A stretch of DNA of 64,000 nucleotides, from positions 198,999,077-199,063,076 of the forward strand of contig NC_068938.1 of assembly GCF_016801865.2 (NCBI RefSeq), given 5' to 3'. A program made the translations under genes and the position numbers. Within the stretch, counting starts at the first letter, position 1, and each line of letters begins with the position of its first letter. The notes under the pieces were generated by a model that was not told the DNA's origin, did no database searches, and saw only the letters and a program-made list of their open reading frames with translations. Positions 48,401 to 57,000 of the stretch are shown in pieces. This DNA is from Culex pipiens pallens. Its lineage: Eukaryota > Arthropoda > Insecta > Diptera > Culicidae.

Positions 48401-51400
48401 CTAACCAATTATATTTAACCAAAATTTGACCTCCACCAAAAAAAATCGAACCAAATTTATATCTGATAGCATTCTTTGAAATTACTCCAAAATCCAAGCT
48501 GGAAACCCCGATACGGCTGAAAATATTTTTTTTTCTTTGAACAATTTGTCATGAAAATACTGCAACACATTTCCCAGATACGAATTTGAGCATTAAACTA
48601 TGGAAACATGGATTATTTAATAAATAAGCTGTTTATTACATTTTGGATCGAGCACTCGAGAAGGCCACATCGGAGGAGGAAGCAGCCATCGCGGAGGAAG
48701 CAACAAAAGCCACAGCAGAAGGAGAAGAAGAGCACTCCCTGTTCAACTTTCGTTGGGTTTGGTTGTCTTTCGAGCTAGCTTAGCGCGTTTTTGACGGTGT
48801 TTTGTTAACTTTCGCCGACGGCCATGGCGGCGGCCGCGACGGTGGAGAGTGAGTGGACGGAGCACAGGGCTGAGAATGGAAGGACGTTCTACTGGAACGC
48901 GGCCTTGAGGAAAAGTGTGTGGGAGAAACCGGACGGGTTTCAACCCAAGACGCAGGCGGCGACGGGCATGGAGGTGGAAGACTCCGAAGGAGGAGGAGAG
49001 GACGGGGGCGAATTTCGTCCCGTGGTCAAGGTTCGCCGCAGGAAGGCTAAGGAGGAGATCAACGTCGGCGATGGCGGCAACGACGGCGATGTGGAGAAAC
49101 TGCTCAGCAACAACAAGTTCAGCCCGCTAGCGGAGGAGAGCAACAACAACAACAATGCGAACCCAGCAGCAGAAAAAACCATCCCCGTGGTACCAGCAAC
49201 CGGCAAGTCGGCCGGGGAGAAGAAGCAGCCGCCGCTGGTGGTGAAAGAAATGAGCTTCGCCCGCCTTGCGAAGGTGATGTCGTCGTGTGATGTCCAGCCG
49301 GAACACAAACTGACGCGGTACGGCACAAAAATTACGTGCTTCTCGAGCGACGACTTCGACACGGTGCAAGCCCACCTGACGAAGAACAAGGTGCAGTTCT
49401 ACACGCACGGAAAGCGCAGTGCGAGACCGCACCGGGTAGTAATGCGAGGTCTCCCGAACGTGGAACCGGATTACATCAAGGAGCTGCTCAAGACGGAACA
49501 TCAGCTGGACGTCTTGGCAGTACACGCCATCAGGCGGAAGCAGCAGCTTCCCGCCATCGATGAGACGCCTTTCATCGTGCTCTTCCCCAAGGGGCACACC
49601 AGTCTGAAGGAGTTGAGTAGCAAGGTAAAGAAAGTGGGACCAGTCGTCGTCCGGTGGGTGGCCTACCGGAACAAAGAACCGCACGTGACCCAGTGCAAGA
49701 ACTGCTTGCAGTTCGGTCACGGAACCAGTAACTGCCATCTCAAGCCCAGGTGCAGCAGCTGTGGGGGTCCCCACAACACAGAAAAGTGCAAAGCAGAAGA
49801 AACGCAAGCCAAGAAATGTGTCAACTGTTCTGGATCCCACGAGGGTCTGGACCGCAGCTGTCCCAAACGTGCGCAGTTCATCCAGTCGAGGCAGCAGGCG
49901 TCCAAGCCGAAGCCGCCAGCATGGAAGAAGGACAAACAGACTCCTGCAGGAGCCGTGTTTACCGCGGCGGATTTTCCTCCGCTACCTGGAGCGGTACCGG
50001 AAGATAAACATCCTCGTCCCGCAGGAAGAAGTCAAGGAAATACTGGCGCCGACGCCGGTGCAACCCCGAAGGAGCAACAAGGTGAACGGATGCTGTACAG
50101 CGAGTCGGAGCTGTGGGCCATTTACCGAGAATACCGAGTTCGCTTGAGGCAGTGCAAGACACCCGAGGAACAGATTGACGTGATCGCACACTTGCTGACA
50201 CATGGCACGAAAAAATGATCATCTGATTCAGTTACGTTTTTTTTTTTTTTATTATTTATTATTTGTTGTATTTTTGATCCTCGGTCCTAACCTGGTCGTA
50301 GCACCTAAAAGGACCTAATAAAAATAAGTTGTGAAGAAAAAAAAAAAGCTGTTTATTACCCAGTAGGCTCCAAAAATATTTTTTTCAATCCTCTGCCACA
50401 TTACACCATTACCTACATTTTAAAACATTTTACATTTTAAAACATTTTAGAATCAATCACATTATAGAGAACAGTTTTCTGATCAAGTTCCATTAAAATT
50501 TATCAGTTTTGGTTCAATATAAATAGAGTTATGCCCAATTTCCTGAAATAAATAGTGCCTTTCTTCAAAATTTCATAATTCAATTACCTTTCACATGATG
50601 GGCACTGCCTACTGAGTTTTGTAATGAATGATACAGAACAATTTTCATGAATTTCATCAAAACTTGTTATAATTTTTAATGTTTCAATAAAATATTACAG
50701 TCGACTCTCTGGCTGTCGATCTTCTCGATATCAATAATTCTCCACCTATCGAAGAATTTTTCAGTCCCTTCAATCTGCATACTTCAATTATCTTCATTCC
50801 TCGATATTTTTCCTTGCTTGAAGGATCTCTTCCTCCACGGTCCCTTGGATTCTGTTTGCTTTAAAAATCTCTTCCGGTTGTCAATAATTTCACTTTCTCA
50901 TGGCTTGCATAGACATTTTTCGTGGCGAAACGAAGCTTTAAACGTTGTTTGACATTAGTTTGTTTTTGTTTGAAGGACGTTGCCATGATTCTCTCCCATA
51001 GCTGGGTATCAAGAAAAAAATATTTTCAATCGAGTCTTCATTTTGCATCGTTCTATAAACTGATGATTCTCTTCCTCGACGGTCCCTTGGATATTGACAA
51101 CCAGAGAGTCGACTGTATCATCATAAAAATATCTGAGTAGGCAGTGCGTATTATGTGAAAGGTAATTAAATTAAGGCATTTTTGGAGAAAGGCAATATTT
51201 ATTTCAGGAAATTGGACATATCTGTGCATATATTGAATGAAAACTGATACTTTTTTTTAAGGAATTTGTTCAGAAAACTGTTCTCTACAATGTGATTTCG
51301 AGCCAAACATTTCATTAGGGCACAAAACCAAAACGTAAACATTCGGGATTATTCCACTATTCCATTCATTAGTACACTCCCTACATGCCCTCCAAGAATC

Positions 51401-53697
51401 AGATTGATAACAAACAATTTCCTATTGAAAAAATCAAAAACACAAAAGGGCACATAACCATGTTCACTGCAAACAAAAAAAAAGTTCAAATGTGCCCTTT
51501 TATTTTTCGTTAGGTTCTCGTACTTGAGGAACTTTGTGTGTGATAGCGCTTTAGTACCCTTTCAGCTCTCTTCGAAATTGCATTTAGAAAGGGCCCATTA
51601 TGAACAACAGTTGGAAAGTGAAAAGGGCCCAATAACGATTTTTTTTTAATTATGAGTTATATTGCGAAAATTAACAAAAATTAGGAAGCATTTAAGCAGA
51701 GTTGAGGATAATCATGTGTTTTATCGTATCATCAGTAAAAATACCATCAGTCAAGCTTCTTTTTTAAATAGGAATTGAAACAAGTTGTCCACTTTTTGCA
51801 AGCGATTTTCTCGAATCGCGGTTTTTGGTTTTGTGCCCTAATGAAATGTTTGGCTCGATTTGTATCCGGGCAATGTGTTACTGTAATTTCATCAAAAATT
51901 GTACAAAAAAAAAAGATTTACTTGCGGTTGCATCGGGGTTTCCAGCATGGATTTTGGGGTAATTTCAAAGAATGCTAGAAATCTGGTGAATTTGGTTCGA
52001 TTTTTTTGTGAAGGTCAAATATTGGTCAAATATAGTTGATAAGAGTCCCTAAGGCATATTCATAAAAAGTTTGAGAGATATCAACATGAATACACCGATT
52101 TTCTGTGACTTTTTTTGAACAAATATCCCATAAAATCGAAAAATAATATTCAAAAAAAGTTGCTCTAGACCCCCCGACGAAATATTTTGGTAGACCCTGC
52201 AAAATGTCGGGAAAGAGCCCTTCTTTCACGGTGCCAAATATCAGACATACCGTCAACTGGGGCGAATTGGGACACATGGGGCGAATTGGGACAGCAGTTT
52301 TAACTATGTTAGAGCACAAAATTTTGATTTTTCGGTTGGTTTCGGATAGAACAGACTCAGACCAACAAAATGTGTACATCCATTTCCAAATTTAAAACCT
52401 TTGAGTGCTCTAAATACTGCTGTCCCTATTCAGACTGTAGTCCCGATTCACCCCAGATGACGGTACAGAATTTTTTTTATCTTTGAGGTCTTGAAAAATA
52501 CACCGTAGTACCGTTTAAAAAACACTTCTCACGTAACAACTTTTAAAGTAAAATAACGGGCTTTAAATATTTTTAAATTTTCTAGACACATTTCCCTTCA
52601 TCCCAAAGTCCCCAAATCACGACCTCCTCGACCTGGACCTCGATCTGGACGACATGGAGTACGAGCGTGACTTTCACGGCGATTCGCTGATCCCCCAGCT
52701 GCTCTTCCCTCGGGACGAACCGCGCAACTTTGTCCAACTGCCGGACCAGTCCGGCCACTTCGAGGTGGTCCCCCGAGCGTTGGTACGGGAATGCCGCCGT
52801 AACGCCTCCAGCTACGAGGCGGCCGCGGACATGAAGTTCTGGTTCTACGCAAGGCACAGCGCCGACGACGGCAAGCCGATCAAGTTGGACTTTGACGAGC
52901 TTGGACTGCTGGCAAGTCGGTACGGATTCCGGCCGGAGTTGGCCACGAAGATATTGATCCACGGCTGGATGGGCAGTTCCGAGTCGGAGGTGATGGACCC
53001 GTTGGCCAAGGCGTATTTGGAGCAGGGGGATGTCAACGTGGTTGGGGTTGATTGGGAGGAGGGTGCGGATCGGATTTGGTATCCGACGGCCCGGTACCAT
53101 GCTCCGGCGGTTGCCGATGTGGTGGCGGCCATGATTGAAGAACTTGTCGGGTTTGGTCAGACGCCGGATTTGATTGGGATTGTTGGGCACAGTTTGGGGG
53201 CGCACATTGCTGGGTTGGCGGGGAAGAGGACTCGGCAGAAGATTGGATTCATCGTTGGACTAGATCCGGCGGCACCGTTGTTCAGGTTGGAGAAGCCTTT
53301 GGAGCGATTGGCCGCGGGAGATGCGCAGTACGTGGAGGTGATTCACACGAACGGGAAGGCGCTGGGGATCTTCGAGAATATTGGCAAGGTCGATATCTAT
53401 CCGAACGGTGGAAGCAATCAGCCGGGTTGTGAGTTTCCGGATTTGGCCTGCAGTCACCAGCGGGCGGTCGAGTATTTCCGGGAATCGCTGAAGGTGAAGA
53501 ACTTTGCCAATCGGTGTGTCAACGTGAATGAGCTGGGTGAAAGGTGCTCGTTGGGACGCGCGACGCTCGGGGGGTTTGAAACACGTGGTATGAGGAGCAA
53601 ACCACGTGGCGTGTACTACATGAACACCGCTGAGAGCAGGCCCTTTCTGAAGGATGTCAAACGGGTGGTGGCTCCGATGGTGCCGCATTATCATTAG
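42750..53697 (+). CDS. Secreted pancreatic-lipase-family enzyme 1 (probable phospholipase A1 type)
   Basis: Exons 42750-42807 and 52586-53697 give 389 residues. Exon 1 is a signal peptide (MKHFISILICIFAFEELLA) ending in phase 1 at GTGAGT; exon 2 starts after TTTTCTAG and completes Asp20. The mature enzyme has the lipase fold: HGW oxyanion strand at 145-147, nucleophile Ser222 in GHSLG, Asp246 in GLDPAAP, His310 in ACSHQR. Only six residues separate the two lid cysteines (CEFPDLAC), whereas triglyceride lipases have about 22; short lids are typical of phospholipases A1. The joining of the exons across 9.8 kb is inferred from matching phase and the same structure in its neighbour. Frame-only callers would start at internal Met43, which lacks a signal. 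Stop TAG at 53695. Confidence 0.8.
43035..43152. repeat. Near-perfect 35-bp inverted repeat (hairpin)
   Basis: Arm 1 (43035-43069) starts GTGAAGACACTCAAGACG and arm 2 (43118-43152) is its complement with a single mismatch, separated by 48 bp of A-rich DNA. The RNA of either strand would form a long duplex. It lies in lipase 1 intron 1. No flanking duplication noted. Confidence 0.8.
43351..44039 (+). repeat. Dispersed repeat with GCCTTCCTCA ends, copy A
   Basis: It begins TTGCCTTCCTCACGTTACTG and ends TGAGGAAGGCGCCAACCACC followed by GGTGGATTAAGTAACG. GCCTTCCTCA and TGAGGAAGGC are inverted. Within it, a module (GAAGATCTGA, CTATCAAAAGTTATAAGCAC, GGAGGCCGGATCTCAGATAT) is repeated once or twice. 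Copies B and C lie at 44582 and 57505. Non-coding; family name unknown to me. Confidence 0.7.
44582..46156 (+). repeat. Dispersed repeat with GCCTTCCTCA ends, dimeric copy B
   Basis: A double unit: 44582 to about 45240 lacks its right end, and a second unit from about 45300 lacks its left end but keeps TGAGGAAGGCACCAACCACC and GGTGGATTAAGTAACG. Each unit contains ATCGACTCAGAATCAAATT and two or more GAAGATCTGA modules. It probably arose by recombination between neighbouring copies. Confidence 0.65.
45363..45399. repeat. (GT)n microsatellite
   Basis: An uninterrupted GT run of about 17 units inside copy B, at the place where other copies have only GTCTGTGTGTGTGG. It is an expansion of that internal motif. 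Confidence 0.9.
46349..47423. mobile_element. Non-autonomous TIR transposon, 7-bp target duplication
   Basis: Ends CACAGAGTAATCCAGAGG and CCTCTGGATTACTCTGTG are perfectly inverted (18 bp). Direct repeats GGTGCAC flank it (46342-46348, 47424-47430). The termini and duplication size fit a hAT- or P-like group. The interior (1075 bp) is GC-richer than its surroundings, contains repeated 'gttacgcggtac / cgtaacgcac' words, and has an unexplained minus-strand frame at 46776-47003. No transposase. Confidence 0.7.
47431..48146 (+). other. Lipase 1 intron, repeat-derived, no gene
   Basis: AT-rich. 47750-47990 has 'gaagacatcaaatcgatcc', 'tgtatggacagctgccaaaattgtatgg' and 'cctcacaaagtttgaac', resembling 4230-4470 and 12960-13150, so it is an old dispersed repeat. 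No coding signal. Confidence 0.5.
48626..48639 (+). repeat. Target-site duplication, left, of the ORF1-only retroelement
   Basis: AAGCTGTTTATTAC occurs here and again at 50346-50359, directly after the A tail. The leading A residues of the right copy may belong to the tail, so the true duplication is 12-14 bp. Confidence 0.85.
48640..50345 (+). mobile_element. ORF1-only non-LTR retroelement ('half-LINE'), full length
   Basis: 1.7 kb between 14-bp direct repeats: a 184-bp leader rich in GAGGAAGCA-type purine repeats, one intact ORF (48824-50218), a 3' tail of about 110 bp with AATAAAAATAAG, and a terminal A run. No reverse transcriptase or endonuclease ORF follows, although both ends of the inserted RNA copy appear complete. 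It must have been mobilised in trans by a LINE. It inserted in the left arm of the foldback, inside lipase 1 intron. It is the youngest-looking element here because the frame is undamaged. Confidence 0.85.
48824..50218 (+). CDS. LINE ORF1-like nucleic-acid-binding protein with N-terminal WW domain
   Basis: 464 residues starting at ATG in GACGGCCATGGCGGC. Residues 11-36 form a WW domain: W11, GRTFYWN, W33 and P36, with the usual 22-residue Trp spacing. An acidic and then basic linker follows (51-140). Residues about 165-285 resemble the RRM-like 'PRE_C2HC' region of Jockey/CR1-clade ORF1. Three zinc knuckles follow: C291-C294-H299-C304 (CX2CX4HX4C), C310-C313-H317-C322 and C332-C335-H339-C346. 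The C-terminus has FTAADFPPLP, a motif common in such gag-like proteins. Expected role: RNA binding and chaperoning in the retrotransposition particle. WW domains bind Pro-rich ligands and are unusual here. Codon use is GC-rich, unlike the surrounding intron. It is transposon-encoded, not a lipase exon. Confidence 0.85.
   Translation: MAAAATVESEWTEHRAENGRTFYWNAALRKSVWEKPDGFQPKTQAATGMEVEDSEGGGEDGGEFRPVVKVRRRKAKEEINVGDGGNDGDVEKLLSNNKFSPLAEESNNNNNANPAAEKTIPVVPATGKSAGEKKQPPLVVKEMSFARLAKVMSSCDVQPEHKLTRYGTKITCFSSDDFDTVQAHLTKNKVQFYTHGKRSARPHRVVMRGLPNVEPDYIKELLKTEHQLDVLAVHAIRRKQQLPAIDETPFIVLFPKGHTSLKELSSKVKKVGPVVVRWVAYRNKEPHVTQCKNCLQFGHGTSNCHLKPRCSSCGGPHNTEKCKAEETQAKKCVNCSGSHEGLDRSCPKRAQFIQSRQQASKPKPPAWKKDKQTPAGAVFTAADFPPLPGAVPEDKHPRPAGRSQGNTGADAGATPKEQQGERMLYSESELWAIYREYRVRLRQCKTPEEQIDVIAHLLTHGTKK
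50346..50359 (+). repeat. Target-site duplication, right, of the ORF1-only retroelement
   Basis: AAGCTGTTTATTAC follows an A run of about ten and precedes CCAGTAGG, the continuation of the foldback's left arm. Confidence 0.85.
50698..51115 (+). mobile_element. TA-MITE, family 'CAGTCGAC' copy 3, at the foldback centre
   Basis: 418 bp, CAGTCGACTCTCTGGCTGTC to GACAACCAGAGAGTCGACTG, TA at 50696-50697 and 51116-51117. It sits in the loop between the two arms of the foldback structure and is highly similar to the copies at 2857 (reversed) and 3740. Confidence 0.8.
51299..51857. mobile_element. TIR element with 35-bp perfect inverted ends
   Basis: CGAGCCAAACATTTCATTAG at the left is exactly mirrored by CTAATGAAATGTTTGGCTCG at the right; the full perfect arm is 35 bp including GGGCACAAAACC. 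ATTT may be the target duplication. The 559-bp body contains further GGGCACA / TGTGCCC and GGGCCCA words. It interrupts the right arm of the foldback; the left arm lacks it. Confidence 0.65.
52250..52463. mobile_element. TA-flanked MITE with CCGTCAACTGGGG ends
   Basis: Ends CCGTCAACTGGGGCGAATTG and CCGATTCACCCCAGATGACGG, TA on both sides (52248-52249, 52464-52465). Inside, GGGGCGAATTGGGACA is repeated. It interrupts the outer part of the foldback right arm and ends 122 bp before the lipase 1 catalytic exon. Confidence 0.7.
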
Positions 53698-54004
53698 ATT
53701 TTTGTATTTTATAAATATATAGTTTTGAACATAATTTACGACAAGAAATTTTGAAAGAATTCCCTTTTTCTTACAAAATTTCACTACTACAGAAGAAACA
53801 CATAATAATTGCAATTAAACAGCAATCCACATCACTGATTACTTCCCGATGCACGTAACTCTCGGCAATTTAATCGTCAACGCCAGTTGAGTCGCGAGGA
53901 TGGTCGAAGCCGGTCGTTGAAGGAAGAAGGAGCGCAATCTGAATATTGTTTGTTTTTCAATAAAAATAATACATCATCAGTAACTAGAGTTGATACTTCA
54001 AGTG
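53698..54004 (+). other. Lipase 1 3'UTR and lipase 2 promoter interval
   Basis: Only 307 bp separate the lipase 1 stop from the lipase 2 ATG. TTTTATAAATATATAG just after the stop may serve polyadenylation. ATAAAAATAATAC followed by ATCATCAGTAAC (about 53960-53983) is a weak promoter-like arrangement for lipase 2. The short spacer supports a tandem duplication. Confidence 0.5.
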
Positions 54005-57000
54005 ATGAGGAAAACTGCAAAATGTTGGATTTTCCTGGCGTTGTTTGGGCTGTTGAAAGCAGGTAATTAAAACGGAACCATCTTGAAATTACCGGAAAAT
54101 GTGGCCAATTATGAAAATATCTGATTCCATGTGAACTAGTTGCAATAAAGTGAATCCAATAGTGAGGTGATATAATCTTATGTGATAGGAATTCCCAGTA
54201 GAATGCGCATAATTTAATCACGTTGTATTAGTATATATAGCCAAGCTGTCTAGTTGTCTGTCAGTGTAATTTTAAAATTAAAACGTTAAGGTGACGACTT
54301 CCATCATTGCCGTGATTTTTTTTTCAAATGTAATTTTTTTTTCAAGCCGTGCAATATGTTAACAAAATTCCTTTTAAAAGTTGTTTGAAATAGTTACACA
54401 TGACGTTTTATTTTGTTTTTTTCTTCTTATTCCTTGTATTAATATGAATATTATCATAAATTAATGATTGCAACATAAAAATCTATAATGGAGAGATTCA
54501 TTCTTTAAAAGAAAAACACTTTTGGGTACAATAAGTGCATAGATTATTTAGGTGCAAATATTTGTTGAGTTGACAGAAATATCGCGCATTTTAGAGTGAG
54601 GATATTTTTTCTTGAAAATGATGGACGGCTTCACCTCAAGCGGCTGCTACTTTGCAACTTAACCCTGACTCACGCCGCGGCTAATCCTTATCATGGAAAA
54701 TTGACCTCCACGAATTCAATCTTTCTTTTGAAATTTAAACAAAGTGTTGAAAAAGCATACAGAACATAAAGTGCCGAATGATTGTAGAGCTTTATGTTGA
54801 GCTGTACTGCATAGGTGCAAACGAACCAGGAAGTAATATTTCCAGCTGCCTTGAAAAAAAAAACTGGTTTGGAATACAATCACAACTCTTACTGAGTGTG
54901 ATGAATGGATCTTAATAAGGTGATATAAGCAATTCTTAACTGCGGCTTACAATGTACGCGTGTGATGAGATTTCACGGTGTGTGTTGTTTGGTGTTCGCT
55001 TGATCAAACAGTAATCTGTACAGCTTGCATCAAAAGAAGTTTCCCAAATCAACGGAAATTTGTAACGGCTGTAGGGACACTTCACACAGACGCCCTTGTT
55101 TAACCGTCACGACACTAAGGGTATGAGATGACGCAAAAATAATAAGCATACTACCCACAGCCGAACCTTCAACAGAGTGAGGCTTAAAAATCACTCGAAA
55201 AATGAAATTCCTAAATAAGCCGTTTTATAACCGTTTAAAATAACGTTTTTGTGGTTAATTTTTAGATAATCTCAAAATTTTCAAGTGCTTCGTAAAAACC
55301 AAATATATTTTTTAGAAGGTCTAATGAACAAAATTTGACATTTATCTTTTTGAGTATTTTTAAGTACCCCTGCTCAAAGTGGTTTCAGAAACAACACAAA
55401 TAGGAAGCTTTTAATTTTGTGATGAAGGCATCAACCACTGAGGAGGTTTAAATAAGATTTTTAGATGTTTATATGTTATAGCGTGCCTGAAAAATTGTAT
55501 TACGGAATATGACCTTTTGAAAAATTCCAGACGTAAAAAAAAATAAAATTTGCAGAAATATTTTTTCTAGATATATCTCATGTGAACTTAAGTGTATCGT
55601 TTTTAAGTATTAGTCATTTGACGATTAATTCCAAGAAGAAATCAGTATATTTAGGATATTTTGAAAAAGTTACCTATAGTTCAAGCCCAAATAGCAGCCA
55701 AAATTCCCTACAATTTTTCTTTTAGGAGTTTGAAAATGGAACAAATGCCGAAATTGAACATTGCAAAGATTATCTTTTGTTAAGGGTTTTTTTTTAAATA
55801 TTACTATTCGAAAGAGCAACATGTCATTCCATCGAGCACCTAATGTTGGCATATCAACACTTTGACATTAAATTTCAGCTTCTGAAGGACTAACTGAAAT
55901 CGAGGGATAAATAGCTTTTTGAGAAGTGAGCAAGCAATTGTATTGGCAGATGCTTGAGATTAAGGGGCAAACCTGTAACCTGTCAACAATGTGAAACAAA
56001 TCCCTTATTTAATTTAAAAAAATGCAAATGAGACCAATTAGAAAACACTTTAAAATTTCATTTGTCTGAGTTTTAATTTTTTGCAATGCTCTTTCTCGGC
56101 AACAGTTTGTTTGATTTGCACAGGCTTAAACAAGAACCGTACAGAATTTCCTCAGGTTTTGCCTTTAAAAAAGATTTTTGTAAATTTTGAGGAGTTAATA
56201 TTAATAAATTTTTAAAAATTACGAATAAAAATATTGGAAACATATTTTTTGGGAATTTCACTTTTTTGTGGTAGAATGTTAATTAAAAAATAGGTATTTT
56301 TAGAGTGATCTTTACATATATTTTGGATTCTCTTACCCTAACCTTCAACTTTGGTCCCGAGTACTTAAAAAACCGTATTTCATGTTTTCGTATGACCTTT
56401 TTAAATATCAGGCTTGATTTTTGAAGATCCAAACTTTTTTTCTTTTAAAGTTTAATCTATTACCTTTCATTTGCGTCCAAGAGAGCTAAAACTATCCGAA
56501 ATGGCGCGGACTTATGATTTTTTAAAAAATATTGTTTTTGCGAAAATCGACATAGCTGCCCATTTACAAATTTTATATATAACATGTGAATACACTCAAC
56601 CCCCGGTGGTTGGTCACAGAGTTATCAACGTGCGCATGTATTGCGTATACGTACACGAAAAAGATTGAGGTTAAATTTTGTACCGGCCAGCAAAACAAAT
56701 GGTGTGCTAGTGTGCGTGACATCGGCCTTAGAAAACTCTATTGCCGTTCAAGAGCCAAACGACATGCGACACCTAGTGTCGATTGAAATTTCCGCCCTTT
56801 GAGGTTATGTATGCGAATTCTGTTTTGTTAAATTCCAGCGTTCAAAACAACTTTTGAGCAAAAATTTGAGCTGATACTTTGTTAACTTTTGATGCTCTAT
56901 CATTTTAAACAATATTATTTTTTCAAAATTATTTTTTTTCAATTTTTTTTTATTGCGTTAATTTATAGAGGGCAAAGAGTTAACAATCGTACTACTTGAT

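Larger units (their letters stand above)
48147..52513. repeat. 4.4-kb foldback (inverted) structure with nested insertions
   Basis: The sequence from CGGTATGTCTGATATTTG (48191) rightward matches the reverse complement of the sequence ending CAAATATCAGACATACCG (52252), about 90% identity by eye over the first 340 bp. After skipping insertions the match resumes: ATTATAGAGAACAGTTTTCTG (left, about 50463) against its complement near 51275-51293, and ACCTTTCACATGATGGGCACTGCC-like sequence near 50587 against 51123-51168. Outside the MITE at 52250 the homology continues to about 52513. The two arms therefore face each other around 50698-51115. Confidence 0.7.

Noticed and set aside
49127..49840. 237-codon minus-strand frame within the retroelement
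   Set aside because: Antisense shadow of the intact ORF1-like frame; no domain and no start context.
52654..53697. Lipase 1 starting at Met43 without signal peptide
   Set aside because: The frame is open to the acceptor at 52585 and continues in phase with a signal-peptide exon; the paralogue shows the same arrangement.
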